Assembly: GCA_944472135.2 (NCBI GenBank)
Contig: OX235265.1
Span: 95,450,984 to 95,514,983, forward strand
Reading direction: 5' to 3'
DNA length: 64,000 bases
Origin: Trichobilharzia regenti
Taxonomy: Eukaryota; Platyhelminthes; Trematoda; Strigeidida; Schistosomatidae
Under the pieces are notes generated by a model. The model saw nothing but the letters and a program-made list of their open reading frames with translations. It searched no databases and was not told the origin of the DNA. The translations under genes and the position numbers were made by a program. This document shows positions 34,640 to 44,340 of the stretch, in pieces (position 1 is the first letter of the stretch; every line of letters begins with the position of its first letter).

Positions 34640-36433
34640 AGTCATTAAGACGTTCCAGCTAACTTTGTAATTATTACACACTTTTCAAACAGTTACTCCC
34701 TTTCATGAATTTGGATGGTGTTATTAGAAAACAGAAATTATCTGAAAAATATGATGCACTCGCGTAAAACATTTCCTCACATGTTTACTTATCAAGTCAA
34801 TTTATATGATAAAATAAAAGTGAACTGAAATGCACAAAATTACAAGAAGGATTTAAGAGTATTAAAATCAAATTAACACAGCGTTTGGTTTAAATCTAAT
34901 CAGATAAGGATTACCAAGGTAGTTGGGTTAAGCGTAACAACGAATTGTTTTTGTACACACAGTTTACGTTACGAATACCTATCACTTCAGCGTATTTCAA
35001 TGAGCGCTCATAACTGTTTATATAAATAGCTTTCGAAGGCTGTTTTGTCATATCCCTAGACTGTGCATCATTAATTCGACATCTGCACATCAAATGTTGA
35101 TTTTTGATCTTCACAATTTGTCTTTGTCCTTGCGTAATCTTTAATTTTGCTAATTCTCTCAGTGGTTGTGCACAATTACTACGTGTTGTTCAACAATATG
35201 AGTGTATTTAAGTGCTTCAATGTAATTCTCACTCGGCACTGTTTGTCTGAGAGAAGTCTTGGTGTGTAGTTATCGTAGATTTCAGAGATTTTGATCTCAC
35301 CTCGCTGAAAATATTCTTCTTGATTCTAAAGTACCTTTTGCAATTGAGTTTTGGTTGTCTAATTTTGTTCTACAGAACTTGCTTTGTATTTAGAAGCGTA
35401 CACTGCTTGTATAACCGACTGGCTGACTGCACTATTGAGGTACATTTGACTTCGTTATTATGATTTTTCGATGGGACTGCTAAAATACTGAAGAATACTC
35501 GTCTTTCTTTGCTTCTGGAACGTTTTATGATAGCGCGTATCTCAACGAAGTTTTGTTGGTTATACAGTGGAAGGTAGAGATGAGTTTCTTGCGTTCAGAC
35601 TAAAATCGAGTAAATTTTGGTCACTGCAGAAGGAGAAGTTGAAAGAATTTTCTTTTTCATGTCTTTTCTAAGGAAATCTACTGAGAGTTAAAGGAAGGAA
35701 GCTATGAATACCTGAGACTATAGGCCTCACAATCAATAATAAGTTAGATTTTACGCCATTTATTGAAAACTTCTCCTACTGTGAACAAATTGAAAGCGTA
35801 CAGTATTGTCGAAAGGCAACAGAAATTTAGCCAACAGACGGTCAAAAACCAAACCTATGCACTTAAGAAGAGACAGTGGCGAACCTTACGTTATCTTGGT
35901 GTTCAAGCTTAAAAACAAAGATATACAATTTGGAATACATCATACATTCTTCTACATTTCTCTTGTTTGGCTAAGAAATCTTTATATTTTCATCAGACGG
36001 TCACACAACTTACCCTTTCTTGCTTTGTTATAAAAACATAATTTTTGCTGTGACATAATTTTAATTTATTGACAAACCCCTTGTAGTTAAGCCTTGTTTG
36101 TGTCTTAGAACTTTTGAAGTCTATCCTTCTTTTTTGAGAAATGTTCGCCTAAATGTCTTATAAATTGCCCATCCACTTTAACTCTTGATAAATTAACTTC
36201 ATGCATTATTCTGAGCTTAAGTCGTTCTTACTTCCTATCAGTTAGTCTTTTTCATCGAGGACAAAGTATGTTCAAATTTTCAATGTGATCTATAATTTTG
36301 TGTTATTCAGGAAGAATCTTCGGAATTATAAAGAACGAAACATATGTGGTCCTGGTACACATTCATCGTTTTTCATTCGTTAACATTTACTGTTGAATAA
36401 TCATAGGGGAAATAAATATTTGTATAACATTTA
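34640..36433. other. No gene recognised; holds one half of a divergent repeat pair
   Basis: No convincing coding region. About 35270-35610 resembles 36880-37220 in the same orientation; both have TTGTGTTTAGAAGC- or TTTGTATTTAGAAGCG-like text, a CACTGCTTGTA or CACTGCTCGTA block, GGTACATTT or CGTACATTTT, and ATAGCGCGTATC. The repeat is unnamed. Confidence 0.45.
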
Positions 36434-36660
36434 CCCTTGTGCCTCGGTGGCATAGCGGTTAGGACGCTTGCCACCCATGAACATGGTCTGGAGTTCGATC
36501 GCCGGCCGACGCTAGAAATAATGCTGGTAAAGAGGAAATGTTGGGCATGAGGCTAGCCACCCCATCCTGTAAAATAAACACTGCTCCAGAAACTTCAAGC
36601 CACTACTAGCTTGAAGCCGTATGTTCCACTGGGAATTGTGAACGAAAGAAGAAAACATTA
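36434..36660 (+). mobile_element. SINE-B, well preserved
   Basis: A box TGGCATAGCGG (36448-36458) and B box AGTTCGATC (36492-36500) mark the tRNA-like head. The body has GGTAAAGAGGAAATGTTGGG, CACCCCATCCTGTAAAATAA, ACTTCAAGCCACTACTAGC and GTTCCACTGGGAATTG. Confidence 0.85.
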
Positions 36661-37750
36661 ACATAATGCAGTAGTATATTCTAGAAGTGCTTTCTGCAGA
36701 GATGGAAAGTTCGCAATGCCCTTAGGGGATAAGTAATCACAATCAATTGATAACTATAAATAATGAAATATTTAGCCATTTTTCAATGTTTTATATCACT
36801 ATAGCTATATCTGAATAATAATTATTATTACTGGTATCAGATGGTAATCGTTTCGACGCATTCTTGTGTGACTGTCGCAGAGAACAGAGATCTTGATCCC
36901 ACTTTGCTAGGTACAATTTCCTTGATTTTAAGATACTCCTTACAGCTGAACCTTGGTCAAGTAATTTCATTCTATGGTTAGTGTTTTGTGTTTAGAAGCC
37001 CACACTGCTCGTAAAGCAGGCTGTCTGATGGTATTATTGACGTACATTTTCAGTTTCAACATTATTATTGTCCAAAAGAAGAGCTAAATTATCGGTGGCA
37101 AAATGTCCAATTCCTACTTTCGCAACGTCTCCTTATAGCGCGTATCCTGCTGAAGTCCTGTCGGCTATACAACAAAATATAGACACTGGTTTCGTGCCTT
37201 CAGACTATAAACGAATCGTTACACCCACTGTGAACCACTTGACATGTCACATCAACTATTTAGCTCTTAGATAAAGTGTATACTAACTACGTCTACCTTG
37301 GTATTAATCAAAATCCTCAGAATTCGAAAAATCGATTTTTTTCTCTTAAACCATTTATTATATAATATAATGGATTCATATATATTTATATATTTATTAA
37401 AGAGACCACACGCTCTGATAATTTTTCATAATGCATTAATCATAATTAAATATCAGTATAATCACATTGCATTCATTGCAAAGCATACAAATAAATAATT
37501 TTGTTTTAAAAACTCAATCTACGTCATTAAATATGGATTATTTTCCAATTTAGAAGTAAATTTCTCTGAATTTATTACTGTAAAAAGTATTTTTGATTCT
37601 TTTTAGGTGATTATTAGGAGGATAAAAACATTTTTTATATATGAAGCCAAATCTGTCTGAAAGTAACAGGTGGCATAAAATTTGTGGCAACAGGTTCCTG
37701 TTGAATGTCGTGGATTGTTTAAGATTGTAAATTATACTTACGTGACTAGC
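36661..37750. other. No gene recognised; second half of the divergent repeat pair
   Basis: See 35270-35610 for the partner of 36880-37220. The 68-codon frame at 37068-37274 (AYPAEVLSAIQQNIDTGFVP) lies over this repeat. The partner copy does not keep the frame well, so I do not call a gene. The rest is A+T-rich. Confidence 0.4.
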
Positions 37751-37754
37751 ACTA

Positions 37755-38060
37755 CCACTCCAATATGAAGTCAGTGCTACTATACGGATATATGAGAGAC
37801 TTGGCGGTGCGTCACAAAGGGCACTTCAAACAGACGACAAACCTTCGCTAATAGCTGTCTTCGCTCAATATTACTCAAGATCAGATGGCTGGGCAGAAAC
37901 GATCAGCAACAGGGATCTCTGGCAACGAACGAACCAACCAGGAACTGACTGTGCAAGAAATATGCAGAAAGAAATGGAGGTGGATTGACTGTACTCTGAG
38001 AAAACCATCAAGTGACATCACACGCCAGGCCATCACTCAAGTGGAAGCCGAATGAGAAGT
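37755..38060 (+). pseudogene. RTE-type LINE tail, part 1
   Basis: It begins GAAGTCAGTGCTACTATACGG and follows the RTE tail ([19 protein letters not shown], then [20 protein letters not shown] and a QAI block) in broken frames. The insertion at 38061-38478 splits it from part 2. Confidence 0.75.
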
Positions 38061-38478
38061 CCCAACCGAAAGCTGCTACCTTGACGTGGTGGTCGGGCTT
38101 GAACACCGCAATGACCTAATCAAGCTATACTGGCTGGAACTTATGTCTCTCAAGGTCCTACAATGCCAGAAAGGTTGTTTGGATAGCGGTTGAACAAAAA
38201 GCAGCTACCCAATCCAACATAATGATACATAGAAAACCACAAAATTTCATCCCGGATCGGCCGTGGCCCGGATTAACAACGACCGCGCTTCCTGCTGCCG
38301 TATCACAGGGCAGAAGTGATAATTATGCTACTGAGACACGCCAAACAATAAAGAACAAACAAAAACAGGCCGCGTGTGACCGGCCCCAAGCAGTTGTCCC
38401 CTGGGCTCTGCGGTCACGCAACCAACTTCCACGGTTTTGGTAGCCGGCAAGTAACAATCGCCCTCATAATCCAAAACG
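38061..38478 (+). mobile_element. 418-bp insertion with a 12-bp target duplication
   Basis: It is bounded by CGAATGAGAAGT (38049-38060) and CGAATGGGAAGT (38479-38490), which differ at one base. The insert is G+C-richer than its host. It starts CCCAACCGAAAGCTGCTACC and has GACGTGGTGGTCGGGCTTG. It resembles the 5' leader of a LINE, but this is from memory of such leaders and I cannot name it. The 73-codon frame inside (38222-38443) shows no recognised domain. Confidence 0.6.
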
Positions 38479-38490
38479 CGAATGGGAAGT

Positions 38491-38672
38491 GGTGAATCAG
38501 TTGGTCGTCAGTGAGAGGGTGACATGGAGGAGGTGATACAAAGAGGAGATGAAAGCATGTGGACAGACGCGGAACCAGGTGAAAACATTGGCGGAGAACC
38601 GAACGCAGTGGAGACGTGAGGCTGAAGCCCTATGTTCCTCTGGAACTAAAGGAAACAATACTAATAATAATA
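38491..38672 (+). pseudogene. RTE-type LINE tail, part 2
   Basis: Continues the RTE tail: VTWRR, EEMKACGQTRNQVKTLAENR, TQWRREAEALCSSGTK. It ends at an AAT run near 38660-38672, as the copy at 1316 does. Confidence 0.8.
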
Positions 38673-38679
38673 TGGCCAC

Positions 38680-40055
38680 TAATTCAAAGCAATTCTTCAG
38701 GCTTACGTCAAAGTTCATTGTAGTATTCATATTCATTTACACTTTTAATAGCGTGAAGCAGTAATCATAGTTATTTTCTAATGAGAGTTATTTAAACTAC
38801 TTTAAATTAAAATGGTATTACGGAATCAAAGGCTTACAATGTACTCTTGTCGAGTGGGTGACTCAACGAAATAATTCTAACTATTGAGAACTGCACATAT
38901 CTTAAATTTTCAAGTTAGCCTTTGTCATATGCAGATATCACTTACATAAGGCGTTGGAAACAATCCAGCGATGGACTTTTGAGCAATACACACTGACGAT
39001 GTGAATAGGCGTTCGATCAAATCTCCACCAACCAACGCTTGAAAATTAATCCACTTCTCAATGGTGAAAGAATACAGGTTAGATATCCTAAAGTCTTGTT
39101 GAGAAGTCGTAGACTATGAGATTGAGTTGCTGACCATTAGGCGGATATTCATCGATGTCACATCATTGTGAGTGGCGCTATTTGTCAAAATGACAGACGT
39201 TATCAATTTTTTGTCATTCGGTTCTAACCTACTGATTGAAAGGTTAATGAGTTTATCTAGAGACTTGAAAGTCCAATACTCAACCGTCGATGTAATCATC
39301 CTTGTTGCTGAAGGATCCTAGCCCACGACAGCTATCGAACGGTCCTTGGTTTACGAGTAGTTGTCTAGTGAAATCGCAGCTGATTCTACATATTGCCAAG
39401 TAATAAGAGGAACATAGAATGGAAACAGTTCATCAGCTGCTGCATATATGAAAATATATCCTTATGTGTGCCCTATGTACCAATAGTGTTAGCCTTAAGT
39501 TCAAGTCTCAGTCGTTTGTGCTCCATACCAGCCAAGAAACTGATGGGGAAATGAAACAAGATCAAATAAAACATGCCCAACTGAAAAATGAAATTGTGCG
39601 GGTACACCAGCATATATGCAGTTTATCCATCATTTCGGTTCAACCAATCAAAGTGTAATTAAAAACAAATGTTAACTGACCATAGTTACACAGCAGGTCG
39701 CTCTCATGGTCAAACGGTCTAGAGAATAATGCTTTGAATTTTGAAATGATGGCTATAGGGATCATATCTCAGTGAAAACACCGCTACCTACTGGATAATG
39801 TAGATAAATTTTAGCTGATGATTTTAAAATAAGTCAAAGTGAGCATATCGCATTCTACGGCTAGTAAACGTATGCCGAATTGCTTAGGCTGATCCCCAGA
39901 CACTGTCGAAGCCTATGTACTAGGGGTTATTGTGTCAGCAGAGGCCAAACCTTTCGGTCTAATCAATCAACGGAAAAAACAAACTTGAATTAAACACAAA
40001 TAAAAAATTGTGTTATTACGAGTTGATCATTGATTGATATCATTTAGATAACTAT
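38680..40055. other. No gene recognised
   Basis: Short frames such as 39464-39658 have no recognisable motif. No tRNA-like head or RT signature was seen. Confidence 0.45.
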
Positions 40056-40061
40056 TGAAAA

Positions 40062-40290
40062 CTAACGAAAAGTACTGGACAACCATTTCATCCCAGTCTG
40101 AGAATCATCAACAGAGGGTTCAAACCCAGGACCTTCCAGTTAAAAGGCAAGCTCAATTACCATTCAGCCACTGAGGCCCGATTCAGTGGCCAGCCCATGA
40201 ATTCTAACTTTTACCAATTGAGGGTTCAGCGTGACCACCAACCAATGCCATCTCTGGGACATTCATCCTCACACTTGACTGAATGGACCT
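40062..40290 (-). mobile_element. SINE-A, minus half of a head-to-head pair
   Basis: On minus it runs AAGTGTGAGGATGAATGTCC, then a tRNA-like head with GGCCTCAGTGGCTGAATGG and B box GGGTTTGAACCC. Then come TTGATGA, a CTCAGACTGGGAT arm, GAAATGGTTGTCCAGTAC. C3 of the ribozyme core is T, and the 5' strand of stem I is lost. Confidence 0.75.
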
Positions 40291-40480
40291 TACTGGCTGC
40301 AGTGGCTGAATGATCTACGAGCTTGCCTTGCAGCCGAAAGGTGCTGAATTCCAGCACCAGTGGGTGCGTACTGCCGATGATTCCCAGAATGGGATGAAAC
40401 ACCTGTCCAGTACTCTCCGTTGGTTTCCAACAGGTATCTAACTGACATCAATCCATGATCAACTCGTAAAGCCAAATCTA
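40290..40480 (+). mobile_element. SINE-A, plus half of a head-to-head pair
   Basis: It starts in the tRNA-like head (GCAGTGGCTGAATGATCTAC; weakened B box GCTGAATTCCAGC). The hammerhead at 40368-40413 follows, then the tail TTGGTTTCCAACAGGTATC. It lacks the 5' SINE-A part that its neighbour has. Confidence 0.75.
40368..40413 (+). ncRNA. Hammerhead ribozyme, one core change
   Basis: Stem I GTACTG/CAGTAC pairs perfectly (40368-40373 with 40408-40413). Stem II TCCCA/TGGGA has 5 pairs. The catalytic GAA is present (40396-40398), as are A15.1 and U16.1 around CACCTG, and the expected cleavage nucleotide C at 40407. The core is CCGATGA where CTGATGA is required: U4 is C. This should cut activity strongly. 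Confidence 0.7.
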
Positions 40481-40499
40481 ATCCTTAGAAAGCAAAAAT

Positions 40500-41465
40500 C
40501 GAAAATTGTATTATGTTAAGATTTTTTTATTACGAGGACCATTCTATAACTTATAAACGGTAGAATTCTTGCAAAACAGGCTTTTAGTGGTCTAGAGCTT
40601 GAATCTCAGCCGATGAACTCCTAGACCCTGTCTAGCGTGTTATAAAACCGGAAAATAAGGAAACATTTTGAGCTTCGGACTAGCAGTCACACTACCTGGC
40701 ATGTGTTTCTTGTTATGCTAATTGATATCTCCCTCGGTTCGTATTATGAAAATTCTTAGAAATACCAGTACTGTTGTTACTGGACGCCTAGGCAGTAGAA
40801 AGTCTTTCATTACTGGAAATCATATTTACAAATGTGATAGTATGTGAAGGAGTCGGCTGAGATAGGTAAGGGGTTTATCAAGTATGCTAGAGTATTGAAC
40901 AACTGAAAGTTGGTATCACACTTAATATTGGCCTGTAAACCTTTGAGACATCCAGATACTCTGTTATAGTTACTGATGCCCCAGAACATGACGTCTGTCA
41001 GTGATTATGATTATTAAACGATTGTTCATTGGCCTTGGCCGCCATTTGCAGGCAACTTGAAGGTGCGAGAGATTAGATCATTTACAAGTCAGAAGAAGAC
41101 GAAAAAATACAAATAAAAGTACAACACACTCTTTGTAAAAACATTTGTTTATAGACTTAGTACAGAATATTGATTTTAACAGTTGAAGAATACAATTACT
41201 TGTCATCCATTGTGTTTTGAAATTAAAGTCGTTTTCTGTACCTAATAGTTGTCGATTCAGAGCGTCTTCGGAAATCATAGGAACTTAGGATTATGTTCGT
41301 TGACAACGTCACTAAGAGTGTGATTGTAGGTAAAAACGACATTTCACCCAAAGCTTTAAGCCACCTGTAGGAAATGTGAGTGATTAAAGAAATTAAAAAT
41401 CTGAACAACTATGGCGTCTTAAAAAAAATGGTTTATTTTAGGATGAATACATTTAATGAATTGAA
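40500..41465. other. No gene recognised
   Basis: A+T-rich with minor open frames on minus. Nothing placed. Confidence 0.45.
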
Positions 41466-41469
41466 TTTT

Positions 41470-41625
41470 TGATTTTGAAACTATGGGCACTGGGTTCGAG
41501 CCTCAGTGGGCACATCATCACTCACTGAGAAATGCAGGTACATCCAGATGATGAGTCCTAAATAGGACGAAATCCGCATCCTGGATTCCACTGCTAGCCA
41601 CTATCCACCAATTGTATACTGAATA
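41470..41625 (+). mobile_element. Sm-alpha-like SINE with tRNA-like B box
   Basis: B box GGGTTCGAGCCTC near 41492-41504 is followed by the hammerhead at 41542-41586 and the typical downstream CCACTGCTAGCCACTATCCA. This is the best-preserved member of the schistosome hammerhead satellite family in the window. Confidence 0.8.
41542..41586 (+). ncRNA. Sm-alpha-type hammerhead ribozyme, C3 mutated
   Basis: Stem I ATCCAG/CTGGAT is perfect (41542-41547 with 41581-41586). Stem II GTCC/GGAC is intact (41555-41558 with 41565-41568), as is GAA (41569-41571). A15.1 and U16.1 flank TCCGCA (family form TGCGCA; one base changed), and the cleavage C is at 41580. The core is ATGATGA, so C3 is A, a change known to abolish or greatly slow hammerhead cleavage. 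Confidence 0.8.
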
Positions 41626-41629
41626 TATT

Positions 41630-41865
41630 TAAATTCTTTTCTTAAATCCACACAAGTGTCCTGGAGTCCGATCGTTGGCTGCAACACTCTTAAACCTTGA
41701 CTGGTTGTATGCCCGTAACAGAGGAGATTGGGCATAAAACTAGCAACCCCACCTCGTTAAAAATAAAAATCGTCACACCTACTGAAACCTCATGGCTCAA
41801 TGCTTGAAGCGCTGTATTCCACTTGGAAAGCTAAAGAATAAAATATACGGGAAAAAATCTTATTT
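41630..41865 (+). mobile_element. SINE-B, head worn
   Basis: GTCCTGGAGTCCGATCG stands where the B box should be. Then come GAGGAGATTGGGCATAAAAC, CAACCCCACCTCGTTAAAA and GTATTCCACTTGGAAAGC, the SINE-B body order. Confidence 0.65.
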
Positions 41866-41929
41866 GCATTCAATCCAGAATGAGGTTTCAGTGACTACTA
41901 GCTTTCATCAAAATTAACCAACTTCTGAT

Positions 41930-42260
41930 TTTGATGTGGTTGTGTTCTCTGAGCTGGACAGTTTATTTAAGAAGCTTTCATTACCCAACTAGACAACATC
42001 TTCAGTTCATACTTCAATTTGAAGTGGGCTTCCAGATTTCTCCACGAGTTTATTTGTCATCTCTCCTGGTCACCTGACCTTGAACGTGATTGGTTGTTTT
42101 TGTGTGTTTTCAAACCCTCAAGGTGGCTACTTGCATTGCTATTGGTGTTGATTGTTTCTTTGACTTGAACTCTGACTCTTTGTGTGTTAGGTTGCTTTTT
42201 ATTTTCTTTCTTTTATTGAACCAACTTCTTTACTGATTTCCCTGTGTCAAACGTCTCACT
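41930..42260 (-). mobile_element. PLE of the C-x2-C lineage, 3' end (minus)
   Basis: The stretch GATGTGGTTGTGTTCTCTGA, AAGCTTTCATTACCC and CAACATCTTCAG is the flank also seen at 46370, 59495 and (reversed) 47480 and 60020. After it comes TTCAATTTGAAGTGGGCTTC, the reverse of the element's 3' coding end (47400-47490). No RT or GIY-YIG motif remains. Confidence 0.7.
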
Positions 42261-42870
42261 TGCAAATGAAATTCACAATTTCCGATCTGTTCAGCTCAAT
42301 CCCTAATGCAAAAAGCAATAAAAAATATACAAAGAATATTCCAGTACAGATAGATAGACAGTCTAAACACCGATGATAACAATAACAACAAACATGAACA
42401 AACTTTAGTTGCGATTTTAAAAAAAACACGTGTAAATGCTAAGACTAGAGAAAAACAGACAGTTCTACAACTGTTCTTCATGTTCACAATTCAAAGAAAT
42501 GATTTCGTCTTGAACTAAATAATTACGCAAGAAATTGTTTATTTTATTTTTATTTATCCCAGAAAAATAATAATGCAAATTTATTAAGCGTATTTTGTAC
42601 TTTTGGTCAGCGAATAAAAACAATCTGCTTTAAACTATTGTTCTTTGTTATTTTTTATTTAGTATTAATTAAACAACTGATAGATGTTTCGAGATAAATT
42701 CATGAATAAGGAGGGTTCATATCACAGATGTGGGATTATAACATCTCTCTCTCTCTGATTTAAGCCAGCTCTATTGATTGAAGTCACCTGAGTTCGATAT
42801 CTGGTATCTACGACTTCATCAACCCGAAACCCGTCTGTAAATCCTCTGCACTCAGCATGCAGAAAGAACA
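42261..42870. other. No gene recognised; short (CT)n run
   Basis: A small CT run at about 42745-42758. Nothing else identified. Confidence 0.5.
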
Positions 42871-42871
42871 A

Positions 42872-43195
42872 CTTTGGGATTTTCAACACCAATTTAAAGT
42901 CAGTCCTTCTATATTGGTAAGAAGCTTGGCAGGCGTGTCACGAAAAGGATTTCCAACAGTTCGCAAACTTTCATCAACAGCCACCTTCGTTGACCCCATA
43001 CTGAAGATCTTATAGCTATCCGGCCGGAAAAAATTAGTAACAAGAAACTCTGGCTGGAAACAAACGAACCAAAAGCTGATCGCCCAACAATTATATAGCA
43101 GAAAATAGAGATGGATAGGGCACACTCGGAAGAAACCGTCGAATGAAATCGCGCGTAACACAGGCTTTATTAAGAGTAGAATTCAAAAAGGAAGG
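42872..43195 (+). pseudogene. RTE-type LINE tail, part 1
   Basis: From GATTTTCAACACCAATTTAA the RTE tail follows: KSVLLYW, then SLQTFINSHLR-like, RPEKISNKKLWLETNEPKAD and REMDRAHSEETVE-type frames. It is split from part 2 (43890-44075) by the SINE pair. Confidence 0.7.
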
Positions 43196-43204
43196 TATTC
43201 AAGT

Positions 43205-43550
43205 GTTGGTTTGTAGGGATTTGATTGATTTCAGGATTTCATCATGAGCTGACATTAGTTAGAGAACCATTGGAAAACCTGGGAGTACTGGACAGCTGTT
43301 TCGTCCTAGTTTGGGACTCTTCAGCAGTACGCACCCACCGGGATTCGAACCCAGGACCTTCCGGTTACAAGGCGAGCTTGTATACCATTAAGCCACTGGG
43401 ACCCGATCCAATGGTCCTTGAATTCTGACTTCTGCCAATTCACGACATAGCGCGATCGCTAGCCAATGTCTTCGGCGAGTATTTGTCCTCACACCCGACC
43501 AGCTGCACCCTACTGGTCACGACTTCCCACTGGAACCCGGGAACCTATTC
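43205..43550 (-). mobile_element. SINE-A, full length, minus
   Basis: Reverse copy of 43560-43876, with tRNA-like boxes (B box reversed near 43342-43352) and a complete hammerhead at 43285-43330. It ends at a tail with GATTTCAGGATTTCATCATG in plus view, and has about 25 extra tail bases. Confidence 0.88.
43285..43330 (-). ncRNA. Hammerhead ribozyme with all conserved core nucleotides (minus)
   Basis: Identical in its ribozyme part to 43775-43820, read on the other strand: GTACTG (43330-43325), CTGAAGA, GTCC/GGAC arm, GAA, ACAGCTGT, C, CAGTAC (43290-43285). Confidence 0.8.
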
Positions 43551-43559
43551 AGGTAGGTA

Positions 43560-43876
43560 GTTACCTGGGTTCCAGTGGGAAGTCGTGACCAGTAGGGTGC
43601 AGCTGGTCGGGTGTGAGGACAAATACTCGCCGAAGACATTGGCTAGCGGTCGCGCTATGTCGCGAATTGGCAGAAGTTAGAATTCAAGGACCATTGGATC
43701 GGGTCCCAGTGGCTTAATGGTATACAAGCTCGCCTTGTAACCGGAAGGTCCTGGGTTCGAATCCCGGTGGGTGCGTACTGCTGAAGAGTCCCAAACTAGG
43801 ACGAAACAGCTGTCCAGTACTCCCAGGTTTTCCAATGGTTCTCTAACTAATGTCAGCTCATGATGAAATCCTGAAA
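43560..43876 (+). mobile_element. SINE-A, full length, plus
   Basis: The 5' part is TGGGAAGTCGTGACCAGTAG to CTCGCCGAAGACATTGGCTA. The tRNA-like head has A box TGGCTTAATGG (43710-43720) and B box GGTTCGAATCC (43754-43764), which fit an internal RNA polymerase III promoter. The hammerhead at 43775-43820 follows at once. The tail GGTTTTCCAATGGTTCTCTA leads to CATGATGAAATCCTGAAATC. It has no coding capacity. Confidence 0.9.
43775..43820 (+). ncRNA. Hammerhead ribozyme with all conserved core nucleotides (plus)
   Basis: Stem I GTACTG/CAGTAC has 6 perfect pairs (43775-43780 with 43815-43820). The core CTGAAGA (43781-43787) fits the consensus CUGANGA, where position 7 is free. Stem II GTCC/GGAC (43788-43791 with 43799-43802) closes a CAAACTA loop. 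GAA is at 43803-43805. A15.1 to U16.1 frame the palindrome in ACAGCTGT (43806-43813). C at 43814 is the expected cleavage nucleotide. Stem III has no real loop, as in schistosome hammerheads, which can act as dimers or long-lived intermediates. Activity is inferred, not shown. Confidence 0.82.
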
Positions 43877-43889
43877 TCAAAAAGGAAGG

Positions 43890-44075
43890 GACGAGTGGGT
43901 CATTGATGCGAGGGTGACATGAAGAAGATACTGTTAGGAATAGATGACAGAATTTTGGTGATCGTGAATCCAGCTGAAGAGGATGACAGAAAATAGAAGA
44001 AAGTGTAGATGGGCTGTTGAAGCCCTACTTTACAGTCGGAACTCAATGAAACAATAATACCATAGTGATAATAAT
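43890..44075 (+). pseudogene. RTE-type LINE tail, part 2
   Basis: Resumes after the SINE pair: AAGGGACGAGTGGGTCATTG, then an RVTWRR-like tail with frame breaks and a last block GCTGTTGAAGCCCTACTTTA, then an AATA-rich end. Confidence 0.7.
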
Positions 44076-44094
44076 AATACAAAGCTAGAATGAT

Positions 44095-44340
44095 ACAGCT
44101 TTACAAGAGTGCATCAGATATACAAATGGTAGGATGCTCACCAGCCTCAAGATAATCAGGGTTCAGCTTCCGATTAGTACACCATTAGGTCGAGCCAATT
44201 TAGTAGAAAGTCCCGCAAACAGCAGATCTCGACTTGAAGCAAGTAACATCACCCTGTTAAAAAGAAGCACCAACGCTTCTAAATCTTCGAAGCTTGTACC
44301 TTTGTCTTCTACTCAGACTGTAAAGGAATCCATAAGATAA
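44095..44340 (+). mobile_element. SINE-C, tRNA-like head plus body
   Basis: AAATGGTAGGATGCTCACC and GGGTTCAGCTTCCGATTAG form a worn head. The body has CACCCTGTTAAAAAGAAGCA and ACCTTTGTCTTCTACTCAGA. Parallel to 29885-30125. The open frame across it is not a gene. Confidence 0.5.

Larger units (their letters stand above)
43196..43876. repeat. Head-to-head SINE-A pair inserted as one unit
   Basis: Two near-identical SINE-A copies face each other around a centre near 43555 (arms about 43222-43550 and 43560-43875). The whole block is bounded by the direct repeat TCAAAAAGGAAGG (43183-43195 and 43877-43889), and the RTE tail continues on both sides. The pair therefore behaves as a single insertion with a 13-bp target duplication. 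Confidence 0.85.

Noticed and set aside
37068..37274. Host gene exon
   Set aside because: The partner repeat at 35.3-35.6 kb does not keep the frame, and no splice structure can be supported.
38061..38140. HDV-like ribozyme at the start of the inserted LINE leader
   Set aside because: I could not draw the required nested double pseudoknot by eye.
43700..43772. tRNA gene
   Set aside because: A and B boxes are good, but the acceptor and anticodon arms do not fold into a cloverleaf, and the unit is repeated with a long shared body. It is a SINE head. The same holds for 36434, 31200, 57644 and 63700.
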